NCBI GenBank assembly: GCA_031404635.1
Contig: JANNHY010000263.1
Coordinates: 1 to 32,564 of the forward strand
From: JAENVT01 sp031404635
Lineage (GTDB): Bacteria; Actinomycetota; Acidimicrobiia; Acidimicrobiales; Ilumatobacteraceae
Length of the DNA: 32,564 nucleotides
Direction of reading: 5' to 3'
Part shown: positions 1 through 7,181 of the stretch, in pieces
Layout of the letters: each line of letters starts with the position of its first letter
Position numbering within the stretch: the stretch's first letter is position 1
The notes under the pieces: generated by a model
What the model was told of the DNA's origin: nothing
Seen by the model: the letters and a program-made list of their open reading frames with translations, nothing else
The model's database searches: none
Program-made: the position numbers and the translations under genes

Positions 1-122
1 AGTGTGCGATTGTGAATCGGAGTGCGCAGAACTGCCTGGTTGATCTGCGTCCGCAGGGAATACGCGATCGCAAATAACGTGCACACCGATTCGCGAGCGG
101 CGTTGTCGAGACGCCGCTGCGG

Positions 123-142
123 GTATGTGTCAAGCCACATAC
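123..142. promoter_or_regulatory. Inverted repeat just upstream of the XRE gene, possible operator
   Basis: The arms GTATGTG and CACATAC are separated by six bases and end one base before the ATG of the XRE-family gene. Small XRE regulators often repress their own promoter through such palindromes, so autoregulation is a reasonable inference. A TACAAT hexamer overlaps the right arm and the start codon, but no well-spaced -35 box is visible. Confidence 0.4.
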
Positions 143-143
143 A

Positions 144-473
144 ATGGTTCGCATGCCCGCCTGGTCCGCCCGCGCCGAACTCTCCCATCCCGGTGACTCC
201 ATCCGCGAGCGCCGTATCGAACTCGGCTGGACACAAGCAGAGCTCGCCAAGCGCAGTGGCACCCCACAAGCCGACATCTCTCGCATTGAGAACGGCCGGC
301 TCGATGCCCGATGGTCGACGATCCAATGGATCTCTTCCGCGCTCGCCACCACCCGGGCGCGGCCACGACGCACTCTTGCCAATGGACGCAGGGTCACGAA
401 AGCACCGACGCCGTCGTCCAAGAAATGGTCGGCCAAGGGCACCACGATCGCGATCACCAGCGCCAAGAAGTGA
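144..473 (+). CDS. XRE-family helix-turn-helix regulator (antitoxin-like)
   Basis: This 109-residue protein is a small cytoplasmic DNA-binding regulator. The HTH runs over about residues 16-55 and has the XRE signature: a first helix with RERRIELGWTQAELAKRSG and a recognition helix around TPQADISRIENG. The C-terminal 45 residues are basic (ATTRARPRRT, SKKWSAK), low in complexity and probably disordered. Its size and layout resemble HigA/RelB-like antitoxins and small phage-type regulators. The usual partner toxin is not visible; any upstream partner lies in the first 140 bases or outside the window. The ATG at 144 has no clear Shine-Dalgarno sequence. The ATG at 153 is an alternative that keeps the whole HTH. 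The stop overlaps a GTG start (GTGA) for an acetyltransferase remnant. The domain is certain; the antitoxin role is inference. Confidence 0.85.
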   Translation: MVRMPAWSARAELSHPGDSIRERRIELGWTQAELAKRSGTPQADISRIENGRLDARWSTIQWISSALATTRARPRRTLANGRRVTKAPTPSSKKWSAKGTTIAITSAKK

Positions 474-790
474 TCCTTCGCAACGCGACGTCCGACGACG
501 AGCCTGCTCTCGAATCATTCGACCTCGGCGCCATCCGGTCACCGTGGCTGGACGAAGTGGCTGAGATCCTCTCGGGTCTCATCGCCTGGCGTGACGATGC
601 CGAGCAGACTCCATTCGATCGTCAAGTCGTCGTCGCGCATTGCGCCGACGTCCCGGCTGTTGCTCAGCGCCGGCAACTCGCCGAACAAGACCGCCAGTCG
701 CCACGTCTGAAACCCCCGATGCCAGATCCCCGACTGGTTCGACGAACTACGAGCGTGACATCCTCATTCGGCTGGCGCGGACCCGACTAG
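470..790 (+). pseudogene. Truncated GNAT-like acetyltransferase remnant
   Basis: Translation from a GTG at 470, overlapping the XRE stop codon by four bases, starts with ILRNATSDDEPALESFDLG and continues through IRSPWLDEVAEILSGLIAW to about base 637. This resembles the N-terminal alpha/beta part of GNAT N-acetyltransferases, with an R-x-A-x-x-x-D opening. After that the frame turns into Arg/Pro-rich sequence without the acetyl-CoA-binding R/Q-x-x-G-x-G/A motif, and it stops after 107 residues, whereas GNAT proteins usually have 140-180. I found no clear continuation in the other two frames, so this looks like a decayed gene with deletion or frameshift damage. The family assignment rests on sequence pattern only. 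Confidence 0.5.
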
Positions 791-847
791 TTCGTGAACG
801 TCATCGTCCGGCGCGTCGGGGCGCGATCGGCGTCCGCTCTCAGATTG

Positions 848-1161
848 TCAGCGATCCACGAGTCGCTCGAAACGCTGCCGTGCACCTTGACGGGTCATGC
901 CGAGCTGCGCCCCGATCACGCCCACGACAAAACCGGCCCGGTGAGCAGCCAGTGCTGCGGCTTCGATCCTGCCTTCGGCTCGACCAGGACACCTGAATCT
1001 GGTGCTTCGACCCGCTCCACCCCGGAAGTGTGGTCGTACGCAACCGACGTAGTAGCCAGCGACCACACTTCTTCTCTGCGTGCCGCCGCCGAGGCGCGGA
1101 GTTCAGCCAAGGTCGCGGTGTCGGTGACGGAGTATTCGTCGTCGGCTGTCTTGGCGACAAT
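848..1161 (-). pseudogene. Frameshifted small HTH-like protein remnant
   Basis: Two minus-strand frames each carry half of a plausible small protein. The upstream half, near 1160-1000, reads EYSVTDTATLAELRASAAAR and then REEVWSLATTSVAYDHTSG. The downstream half, near 960-848, is in another frame and reads ALAAHRAGFVVGVIGAQLG then MTRQGARQRFERLVDR. The latter matches the Ala-rich helix plus G-x-T-R-Q-A-x-x-R-F motif that ends many short actinobacterial DNA-binding proteins. Joining them needs one frameshift somewhere near 930-1010. The expected start is an ATT at 1161-1159 rather than ATG. It lies directly downstream of the GGDEF-EAL gene on the same strand. Either a true pseudogene or a sequencing error would explain it. 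Confidence 0.45.
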
Positions 1162-1171
1162 GGCGGCGGGC

Positions 1172-3301
1172 TTATTGAAGAGATTCGTCGATAGCCAGGG
1201 GCACCTCGTCCAGCACTCCTCGAATACCAGCCTCAATGACTCGACTGCGCGGCACGGTTCCGGGGGCCGCGAAACGTTCGCCAGTTGACAGAGACACAGT
1301 ACGGGTGGCGTCGGTGAGCCACGTCGTGGCCTCGTCTGCGGGCATCGGTGGGGCGATGTGAAAACCCTGACCCTGATCACACCCGGCCAGCCTGAGCCAT
1401 TCCTGAGCTGCGGCGCTTTCTATCCCTTCTGCCGTTGATCGTAAACCAAGATGACGTGCCAGATCGATCGTCGACCGCACGATGACTCGATCGCGTGGAT
1501 TTTCGATCACATTGGTCACGAACGACATATCGATCTTCACTTCACTGACCGGGAGATCTTGGAGATACGACAGCGAGGAGTAACCGGTGCCGAAGTCATC
1601 GATGGAGAGATGCAATCCCATCGCGTGGAGGTCGTCGAGCACACGCTTTGCCCGTGCGGGATCAGCCATAATCGAACTCTCAGTTATTTCCAATTGCAGC
1701 CGATGCGCGGGGAGGGAGAACTCCGAAAGCAATCGCGCGATCTCGTCGCTGATCGCACCATCGTGCAGGCTTCGGGCCGAGAGGTTCACCGCGACGGCGG
1801 TGTCGAGGCCGGCGTCAAGCCAGGCGCGCGCTTGCGTGACAGCTGTGCGCAGGACGAAGTTCGTCAGCGGGCGGATCAGCCCTGTGTGCTCGGCGAATGG
1901 AACGAATTCAGCGGGTGGGATCATGCCGAAGAGCGGATGATGCCATCGGACGAGTGCCTCGACGCTGGTGACCGTGCTGGTCGAGAGGTCGAGCTTTGGT
2001 TGGTAATGCACCACCACCTCGCCCTTCACGAGTGCGGTTCGAAGATCACTGAGCAGGCTCAATCGGCGCCGACTGTTTTGATCGTGCTCGGCGTTGTAGA
2101 TCTCGATCCCAGAGTTGCGACCCTTCGCGAAGTACATCGCAATGTCGGCTTGCTTGATGAGAACGTCCGCAGCAGTGCCGTGGTCGGGGAAGATGGCGAT
2201 ACCGATGCTCGCCTGGACCTCGAGGTTGAATTCATCGAGCCGAAACGGCGGCTCGAGTACTTCGACAATTGCCTCTCCGATGCGGAGGGCATCGTCGGCT
2301 CCGACGTCCGGAACCATCACTGCGAACTCATCCCCGCCCAGACGTGCGATCACCCCGCCCTCCGGAAGGACGGGTTGGATACGGGGACCAATTTGGCACA
2401 ACAACGCGTCACCGGTTTGGTGACCAAGCGTGTCGTTGACCTCCTTGAAGCGATCGAGGTCGATCAACAGCACAGCTCCGCGGGTCGATTTGCTCTTCGC
2501 ATTCTCGAAGCGTCGTTCAATGACCTCCGAGAACTGGAGCCGGTTCGGGAGGTCAGTGAGCGCATCGTGCATAGCCTGGTGCTCCTTCTCGGCCGACAAC
2601 AGCGCACTCCGGTACACCGCCAAGACCGGCAGCAGCAACACAGGCAGCAGTACGAGGCTTCTGTCGGCAGCCACGATCACGATTGGCGAGAGCGCCAGCA
2701 GTACGATGTCGGAACTCGCCTCGCGCCTGACCATGCCGGTGACACCTTGCCACAGCGAGGAGCGAGTGGTCAGCGCGATGATCATCCCGACAAGGGCGGT
2801 GTTGCACAGGAAGTATGCGGCACCAGAAACGACGAGCGCCGCAGCCCATCGCCATGTGAACTCTGCTCCCGTGCGGAGGGTGCGGCCACCCATGATCGCC
2901 TGAAAAAGAAGGCCCGGCAATGCCCACGCGAGGACGTACTGGGCGATGTTGAACGCAGTCTTGAGCGCGTGCTTCCTGCCTGCGATATCTCCGATGAGGG
3001 AGGCGATCGCCTGGGCTGCGATTGCGGGCAAGGGCCCGAAGGTAAGGAAGATGGCAAACGAAAAGGTCGCCGATGCAACGACTTCCTGGATTCCCCCAGC
3101 TCGCGCAACTGTTACCGGTTTGACCTCGCAGACACACACGAGGAACGCGAAGAGGGCCAGCTCGAGCCACCGATCTTCAATGATCAAGACAGGGCCCGCG
3201 CGGATCAGGGCGAACAGCGCCGCGGAGGCAGCCAAGATGACCCCGCCGACGAAGACCGTCACGGGAGTCGTTTCCTGACGCACGCCACCTCCACCACTCA
3301 C
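1172..3301 (-). CDS. Membrane GGDEF-EAL c-di-GMP turnover protein
   Basis: This 709-residue inner-membrane protein can in principle both make and degrade c-di-GMP. Residues about 12-235 form six to eight hydrophobic segments (a MASE-like sensor). GGDEF follows at about 240-405, with the intact motif G322-G323-D324-E325-F326 and the metal Asp in LLIDLDRFK. No RxxD inhibitory site lies five residues before it. EAL spans about 412-665, with E448-A449-L450, EITES near 538-542, DDFGTG at 568-573, KID and AEGIES, so the phosphodiesterase looks competent. The GTG at 3301 has only a distant GGAGAG; an in-frame GTG at 3283 with GGAGG four bases upstream is an equally good start. The gene lies downstream of a structured leader and a 36-codon gene. 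Which activity dominates cannot be told from sequence. Confidence 0.93.
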   Translation of the reverse strand: MSGGGGVRQETTPVTVFVGGVILAASAALFALIRAGPVLIIEDRWLELALFAFLVCVCEVKPVTVARAGGIQEVVASATFSFAIFLTFGPLPAIAAQAIASLIGDIAGRKHALKTAFNIAQYVLAWALPGLLFQAIMGGRTLRTGAEFTWRWAAALVVSGAAYFLCNTALVGMIIALTTRSSLWQGVTGMVRREASSDIVLLALSPIVIVAADRSLVLLPVLLLPVLAVYRSALLSAEKEHQAMHDALTDLPNRLQFSEVIERRFENAKSKSTRGAVLLIDLDRFKEVNDTLGHQTGDALLCQIGPRIQPVLPEGGVIARLGGDEFAVMVPDVGADDALRIGEAIVEVLEPPFRLDEFNLEVQASIGIAIFPDHGTAADVLIKQADIAMYFAKGRNSGIEIYNAEHDQNSRRRLSLLSDLRTALVKGEVVVHYQPKLDLSTSTVTSVEALVRWHHPLFGMIPPAEFVPFAEHTGLIRPLTNFVLRTAVTQARAWLDAGLDTAVAVNLSARSLHDGAISDEIARLLSEFSLPAHRLQLEITESSIMADPARAKRVLDDLHAMGLHLSIDDFGTGYSSLSYLQDLPVSEVKIDMSFVTNVIENPRDRVIVRSTIDLARHLGLRSTAEGIESAAAQEWLRLAGCDQGQGFHIAPPMPADEATTWLTDATRTVSLSTGERFAAPGTVPRSRVIEAGIRGVLDEVPLAIDESLQ

Positions 3302-3369
3302 TGGACGCTCACTCTCCAGCCCAGATGGTGGGCCGAGCTCAGTTGAGCCCGACCCAAGTCATTCTTGAA

Positions 3370-3480
3370 TCAACCCCACTTGACGCTACCGGCGTTGGCG
3401 CCGATGGTTACCACGAGGGCGGCGACCATCGTCGCTGCAGGGATGAGACGGGCGGCGCATTTTCTCCATTTGACCTTCAT
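3370..3480 (-). CDS. 36-residue hydrophobic peptide (putative leader peptide)
   Basis: This short gene starts at an ATG with AAAGGA ten bases upstream. The peptide opens with basic MKVKWRKCAARL, has one hydrophobic stretch (IPAATMVAALVVTIGA) and ends in NAGSVKWG. It looks like a single-pass membrane peptide or an uncleaved export signal. It sits between a branched-looking leader RNA and the GGDEF-EAL gene, 68 bases before that gene's GTG. I do not recognise the family. It could be a translated leader peptide, a small membrane partner of the neighbouring enzymes, or a chance reading frame. The basic-hydrophobic layout and its position argue mildly for a real gene. Confidence 0.5.
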   Translation of the reverse strand: MKVKWRKCAARLIPAATMVAALVVTIGANAGSVKWG

Positions 3481-3502
3481 GTCGAACGGTTCCTTTCGTT
3501 GT

Positions 3503-3612
3503 ACAGGGCACGTCGGCGTCCCCTCCGGGGGTCGAGCCGTTTGTTGCCGCCGCGAAGAGTCGTGCACACGGCGGGCGGCGATGCCGGTAAGGAGTTTCCC
3601 TACGAGCCCTGT
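3503..3612 (-). ncRNA. Candidate structured leader RNA of unknown class
   Basis: On the minus strand a closing helix pairs ACAGGGC-U-CGU (3612-3602) with ACG-U-GCCCUGU (3513-3503), giving ten base pairs around one U-U mismatch. Inside are a hairpin AGGGA-AAC-UCCUU, a GC-rich helix GCCGCC...GGCGGC around 3582-3547, a short CCCC/GGGG hairpin near 3525, and a possible CGGC/GCCG inner helix. This multi-branched shape just upstream of a tiny gene and a GGDEF-EAL gene resembles riboswitch architecture. I compared it by eye with FMN, cobalamin, c-di-AMP and c-di-GMP (GEMM) consensus cores and found no convincing match. Class and ligand are unknown, and high GC alone can create helices. Confidence 0.4.
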
Positions 3613-3621
3613 GGATGAGTA

Positions 3622-3676
3622 ACCAGCCTACCCTGAGTGACCGTCTGCCTCCCGAAGCGGAGACTGCTTGGCTGGT
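3622..3676 (-). other. Long hairpin after the GGDEF-EAL-CelD gene
   Basis: Seven-base arms ACCAGCC and GGCTGGT (minus strand) enclose about 41 bases that hold a smaller CTCC/GGAG hairpin. The structure begins about nine bases after the upstream gene's stop. There is no T-run, so it is a poor intrinsic terminator. It may be an mRNA-stabilising or processing hairpin, or an upstream part of the leader that follows. Confidence 0.35.
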
Positions 3677-3684
3677 GGCCTCGA

Positions 3685-6600
3685 TCAGTGCGCGAACTCG
3701 CGTTCGCGGTGATGACGTCCCGGCGTCTGGAAGACGCGGTTTCTGGACGAAGCCACGAGGCGAGCTCGTCCTTCAGCGGCGTTGGTGGTGAGCAACTTCT
3801 CGGCGGCAACGCCCGACATCCAGTCGAGGACGGTGAACCTCGGGTCCTTCAATGCGCGATCGAGAGCGGCCGCTTCGACGAGGCGACCCGGAGAGTAGTC
3901 GGCGAACGTGGTGTCCATTCGCCCGTCGAACACACGGTAGCTGCCTCTGTCGAGCAGCGCGACGACATAGGCCGCGAGCTGCCCATCGAGACGCAGTGAA
4001 CCGATTTCCACTTCGCAGCCCTGTTGTCTGCCTTCCACAATCGTCCGCCAAAAGGCCCGCGCAGCGGGGCCGTCGAGGTCGGAGTCCCGTCGAGCGAAGC
4101 GGTCCCTCGAGATGTGCACCGCCTCGACCTCATCGATGAGTTCCGGCGTGATCGCCGGCCCTCGGTCGAAGGCCACCGAGATCGTGAGGCCGTCGGCGTC
4201 GAGGCGAGCCGCGGCGCGCCGGAGTTGCTTGCGCATGCTCGCCGAGAGAATGAGGTCGAGCCGATGGTCGTCCGAGAACATCACTCGCGGGACTCGCATC
4301 TCGGGGAGAACTTGCGAATGATCGAGTACCTCGGATAGCCGCAGCAGCGTCGGGTCAAGATCGTGAACCTGTTCGATCTCCAGCGACCAGACACCGGGAA
4401 TCTCGGCAAGGAACGCTGCGATCGCGTCGGCCAGAGCTGTGGAGGCATCGTCATCGGCGGCACGCAGCACCGTGCAGAGCGAACTGCCCGCACCCATGGC
4501 GACGAGTGCGGATTCGTTGGCGCGCTCACGCCTCGCCAGCAGGGCGCATCCGACCAGTCGCCCGCTGCCCTTGCTGCGTACCCCAATCATGTATGGGGTC
4601 CACTCTGTGAACGATCCGCACCAATGCCTGAGCCATGGCCAACTCGCCATCACCGGCACGTGCAAGTCATTGTCGATCTCGTCGATCTCGCTGGCCACCA
4701 CGCTGATCTCCCCGATTCCAATCCGGATCTCGGTGGTGTAGGAGCGCCGCTGAGCCTCTTCCGTTGAGCGTCGCCACGCTGCGAGCGGCTCGACCTCGGT
4801 ACGGGAGTGTTTGCGCAGCAGCGTTTCGAGCTGCGCGGCGGTCGTCGGTCGGCAGTAGTAGAAGCCTTGCCCGCGGTCGCAACCGAGCGTGCGTAGCTCG
4901 AGTGACTGTTCAGCCAGTTCGATTCCCTCGGCCACGGTGTAAGTCCCGAGGGCGCGGGCGAGGTTGACGATCGCGGCGATCAGGGCCGGCGCGGTCGGGC
5001 TCTGGTGGAGTTCATTGATGAAGCTCCGGTCGATCTTGATGGCGTCGATCGGGAAGGTCCGCAGGTAGCTGAGCGAGGAATACCCGGTACCGAAGTCGTC
5101 GATGGCGAGCTTCACGCCGGTCGCCTTTAGCTGCGCAAGGATGCCGGTCGTCCTGTCGATGTCGAGGGCGAGCATCGTCTCGGTGATCTCGAACACCAGA
5201 TTCGACGGCGGAAGCCCTGATTCACGCAACGCATGTCTGAGTGTGTGGAGGAGCGAATGGTCCTGCATCTGCCGCATCGACAGGTTGACGGTGACTCCAA
5301 GGTTTTCGCAGCCTTCGATTGCGCGCCATTTGGCTGTTTGCGCGCAGGCCTCTTGCAGCACCCATGCGCCGATCTCGATGATGTGCCCGCTCTCTTCGGC
5401 GAGCGGGATGAAGCGATCGGGCGGAATGAGACCGCGCACGGGATGGTGCCAACGGAGGAGCGCCTCGGTTTGCGTGACGCGTCCGGTGCGGAGGTCGAAG
5501 ATCGGTTGAAAGTTCAGAACGAACTGGTTCCTGGCCAGCGCATGCCGGAGGTCGCTCTGGAGGTCGAGTCGCTCCATGGCCTCGGCGTGCATCTCGGCGT
5601 CGAAGAGTTCGTAGCGTCCTTTGCCCCGCCGCTTCGAGAGGTACATCGCCACGTCAGCGTTGCGCAGTAGCGTGTCGACATCGGTCTCGTGGCCGCAACC
5701 GCTGGCGACGCCGATGCTGCACATCGCCGGAACCGAACGAGGTCCGACGTCGATCAGCTCGGCGAGAGTATCGAGGATGCGACGCGCCACCGACACGACA
5801 TCTTCAGGTCCTAGGGCCGACTCGATGAGAACGGCGAACTCGTCACCGCCGAGCCGGGCCACCATGTCCCCAGGCCGCATGCTGCGGGTGAGCCGGGCGG
5901 CAACCTCGACGAGCAGCAGGTCCCCGGCCTGGTGACCGAGGCTGTCGTTGATCGTCTTGAAGTCATCGAGGTCGATGAACAACACGGTGACGCTCTTGTC
6001 GGGTTGATCTAGAAGGACGGCTGCGGTCCGCTCGGTGAACACTCCTCTGTTGGCGAGCCCAGTGAGCGAGTCATGTCTGGCCTCTGCGTGCATTCGATCG
6101 CGGCTTTGCTCCAACGCTTTGGTCAGGGTCAAGACTCGCCCGAGGATAAGTGAGATCAGGGTTCCCGAAACGATGATTGTGACCAACCGATCTTGCTGGC
6201 CTCCCCAGAGCAGATCGATGAACAACACGCTCATTGCCGCAACGAACATGACGGCGAACTGGCGGGCCGTTAGGCGACCTTCGACCTGTTTGATCGGCGC
6301 CACACTGGCGAAACTGGCGGGGTGCAACGACGCGACGCCGAAGAGCACGTAGAACGCGAGCCAAAACCCGTCGATGAATGTGCCGGTCTGGAACTCGCCA
6401 TTGGTGTTGTAGACGCCGTAGGCGGTGTCGGCCACAGCGAGGGCGCTCACCGCGGCGAGAATCAAGGCGAGCGGAGGGTTCTTGAGGTGGAACTTGACTA
6501 CCAATCTCGCGGCGACGGCGATTAGAGCAACATCCATTATCGGATACGCAAGTTGTGTGATGAGCGCTGCTTTGCCGAGGGCGGCGCTCCCGATCACGGT

Positions 6601-7143
6601 ATCGACGAACAAAATCCATAAGGCGCCGACCATGGCGACGCCGACGATGGCAGCGACCACGAAGCTGGAGTCGGCCTTGTCGGTGGGCACCGATCGGTGC
6701 ATCTTGGTGAGCCCAACGATGACGAGCGGGTACATCGCCAGATAGAAGAGATCTGCTATCGAAGGAAATGGCGGGCCATTCTCACTGACCAACTCGAGTA
6801 CGTAGTAGCAAATGTCTGCGACCAGAAACGAGCCCAGGCCGGACGCGAACCAGATCCATGGCGCGCGTTGCGCGGGCTTGTTGCGCCTGACGCCGTGGAG
6901 CACAACCAGCACCGACAACAGGCCTGTGCCGTTGTAGAGCAGGAGTTTGGACTCGCGCGACTCAGGAGCAACGAAGTAGACCACCGTCAACAGCACGGCG
7001 ACGAAGAACCAGATTTTCCATAGCTGGTCCGACCGCCGGCGATTCACATCTTTGTTATCGGCGTTCCGGCTCGGAATAGTGAGCAATACCCTGCGAGACA
7101 GGGCTCGGCCGTGAAGGTCTCGTCGAATTGTGAGCCCGATCAC
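3685..7143 (-). CDS. Membrane GGDEF-EAL protein fused to a CelD/FemAB-like GNAT domain
   Basis: This 1152-residue fusion has three parts. Residues about 40-340 hold roughly nine hydrophobic segments (MASE-like sensor). GGDEF lies at about 350-510, with G432-G433-D434-E435-F436 and an inhibitory RPGD site at 423-426, the correct five residues before it. EAL lies at about 525-775, with E560-A561-L562, FEITET, DDFGTG at 682-687, KID and AEGIE. Residues about 810-1145 then resemble the CelD/BcsL-FemAB GNAT fold: an early SWPWLRHWCGSF, a basic SMRKQLRRAAARLDADG segment, EIGSLRLDGQLAAY, and RVFDGRMDTTFADYSPGRL. Stand-alone relatives are linked to exopolysaccharide or cell-wall modification. Both c-di-GMP domains keep their key residues. 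The GTG start has a weak ribosome site. It lies 38 bases after the secreted repeat protein and probably shares its transcript. Confidence 0.9.
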   Translation of the reverse strand: MIGLTIRRDLHGRALSRRVLLTIPSRNADNKDVNRRRSDQLWKIWFFVAVLLTVVYFVAPESRESKLLLYNGTGLLSVLVVLHGVRRNKPAQRAPWIWFASGLGSFLVADICYYVLELVSENGPPFPSIADLFYLAMYPLVIVGLTKMHRSVPTDKADSSFVVAAIVGVAMVGALWILFVDTVIGSAALGKAALITQLAYPIMDVALIAVAARLVVKFHLKNPPLALILAAVSALAVADTAYGVYNTNGEFQTGTFIDGFWLAFYVLFGVASLHPASFASVAPIKQVEGRLTARQFAVMFVAAMSVLFIDLLWGGQQDRLVTIIVSGTLISLILGRVLTLTKALEQSRDRMHAEARHDSLTGLANRGVFTERTAAVLLDQPDKSVTVLFIDLDDFKTINDSLGHQAGDLLLVEVAARLTRSMRPGDMVARLGGDEFAVLIESALGPEDVVSVARRILDTLAELIDVGPRSVPAMCSIGVASGCGHETDVDTLLRNADVAMYLSKRRGKGRYELFDAEMHAEAMERLDLQSDLRHALARNQFVLNFQPIFDLRTGRVTQTEALLRWHHPVRGLIPPDRFIPLAEESGHIIEIGAWVLQEACAQTAKWRAIEGCENLGVTVNLSMRQMQDHSLLHTLRHALRESGLPPSNLVFEITETMLALDIDRTTGILAQLKATGVKLAIDDFGTGYSSLSYLRTFPIDAIKIDRSFINELHQSPTAPALIAAIVNLARALGTYTVAEGIELAEQSLELRTLGCDRGQGFYYCRPTTAAQLETLLRKHSRTEVEPLAAWRRSTEEAQRRSYTTEIRIGIGEISVVASEIDEIDNDLHVPVMASWPWLRHWCGSFTEWTPYMIGVRSKGSGRLVGCALLARRERANESALVAMGAGSSLCTVLRAADDDASTALADAIAAFLAEIPGVWSLEIEQVHDLDPTLLRLSEVLDHSQVLPEMRVPRVMFSDDHRLDLILSASMRKQLRRAAARLDADGLTISVAFDRGPAITPELIDEVEAVHISRDRFARRDSDLDGPAARAFWRTIVEGRQQGCEVEIGSLRLDGQLAAYVVALLDRGSYRVFDGRMDTTFADYSPGRLVEAAALDRALKDPRFTVLDWMSGVAAEKLLTTNAAEGRARLVASSRNRVFQTPGRHHREREFAH

Positions 7144-7181
7144 GCGTCACAAGGCGACACCGGGCTCACACCACATCTCCT

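Noticed and set aside
1451..3346. A 631-codon open frame on the plus strand opposite the GGDEF-EAL gene
   Set aside because: It is antisense to a gene with clear catalytic motifs. It is rich in Arg, Glu, Asp and His with no recognisable domain, as expected for a shadow frame in high-GC DNA.
3503..3676. FMN or c-di-GMP-I (GEMM) riboswitch in the leader
   Set aside because: Short stretches resemble each (GGGAAACTCCTTACCGGC for FMN, GGTAGGCTGGTTAC for GEMM), but the full conserved cores and joining regions are missing. I kept it as an unclassified structured leader.
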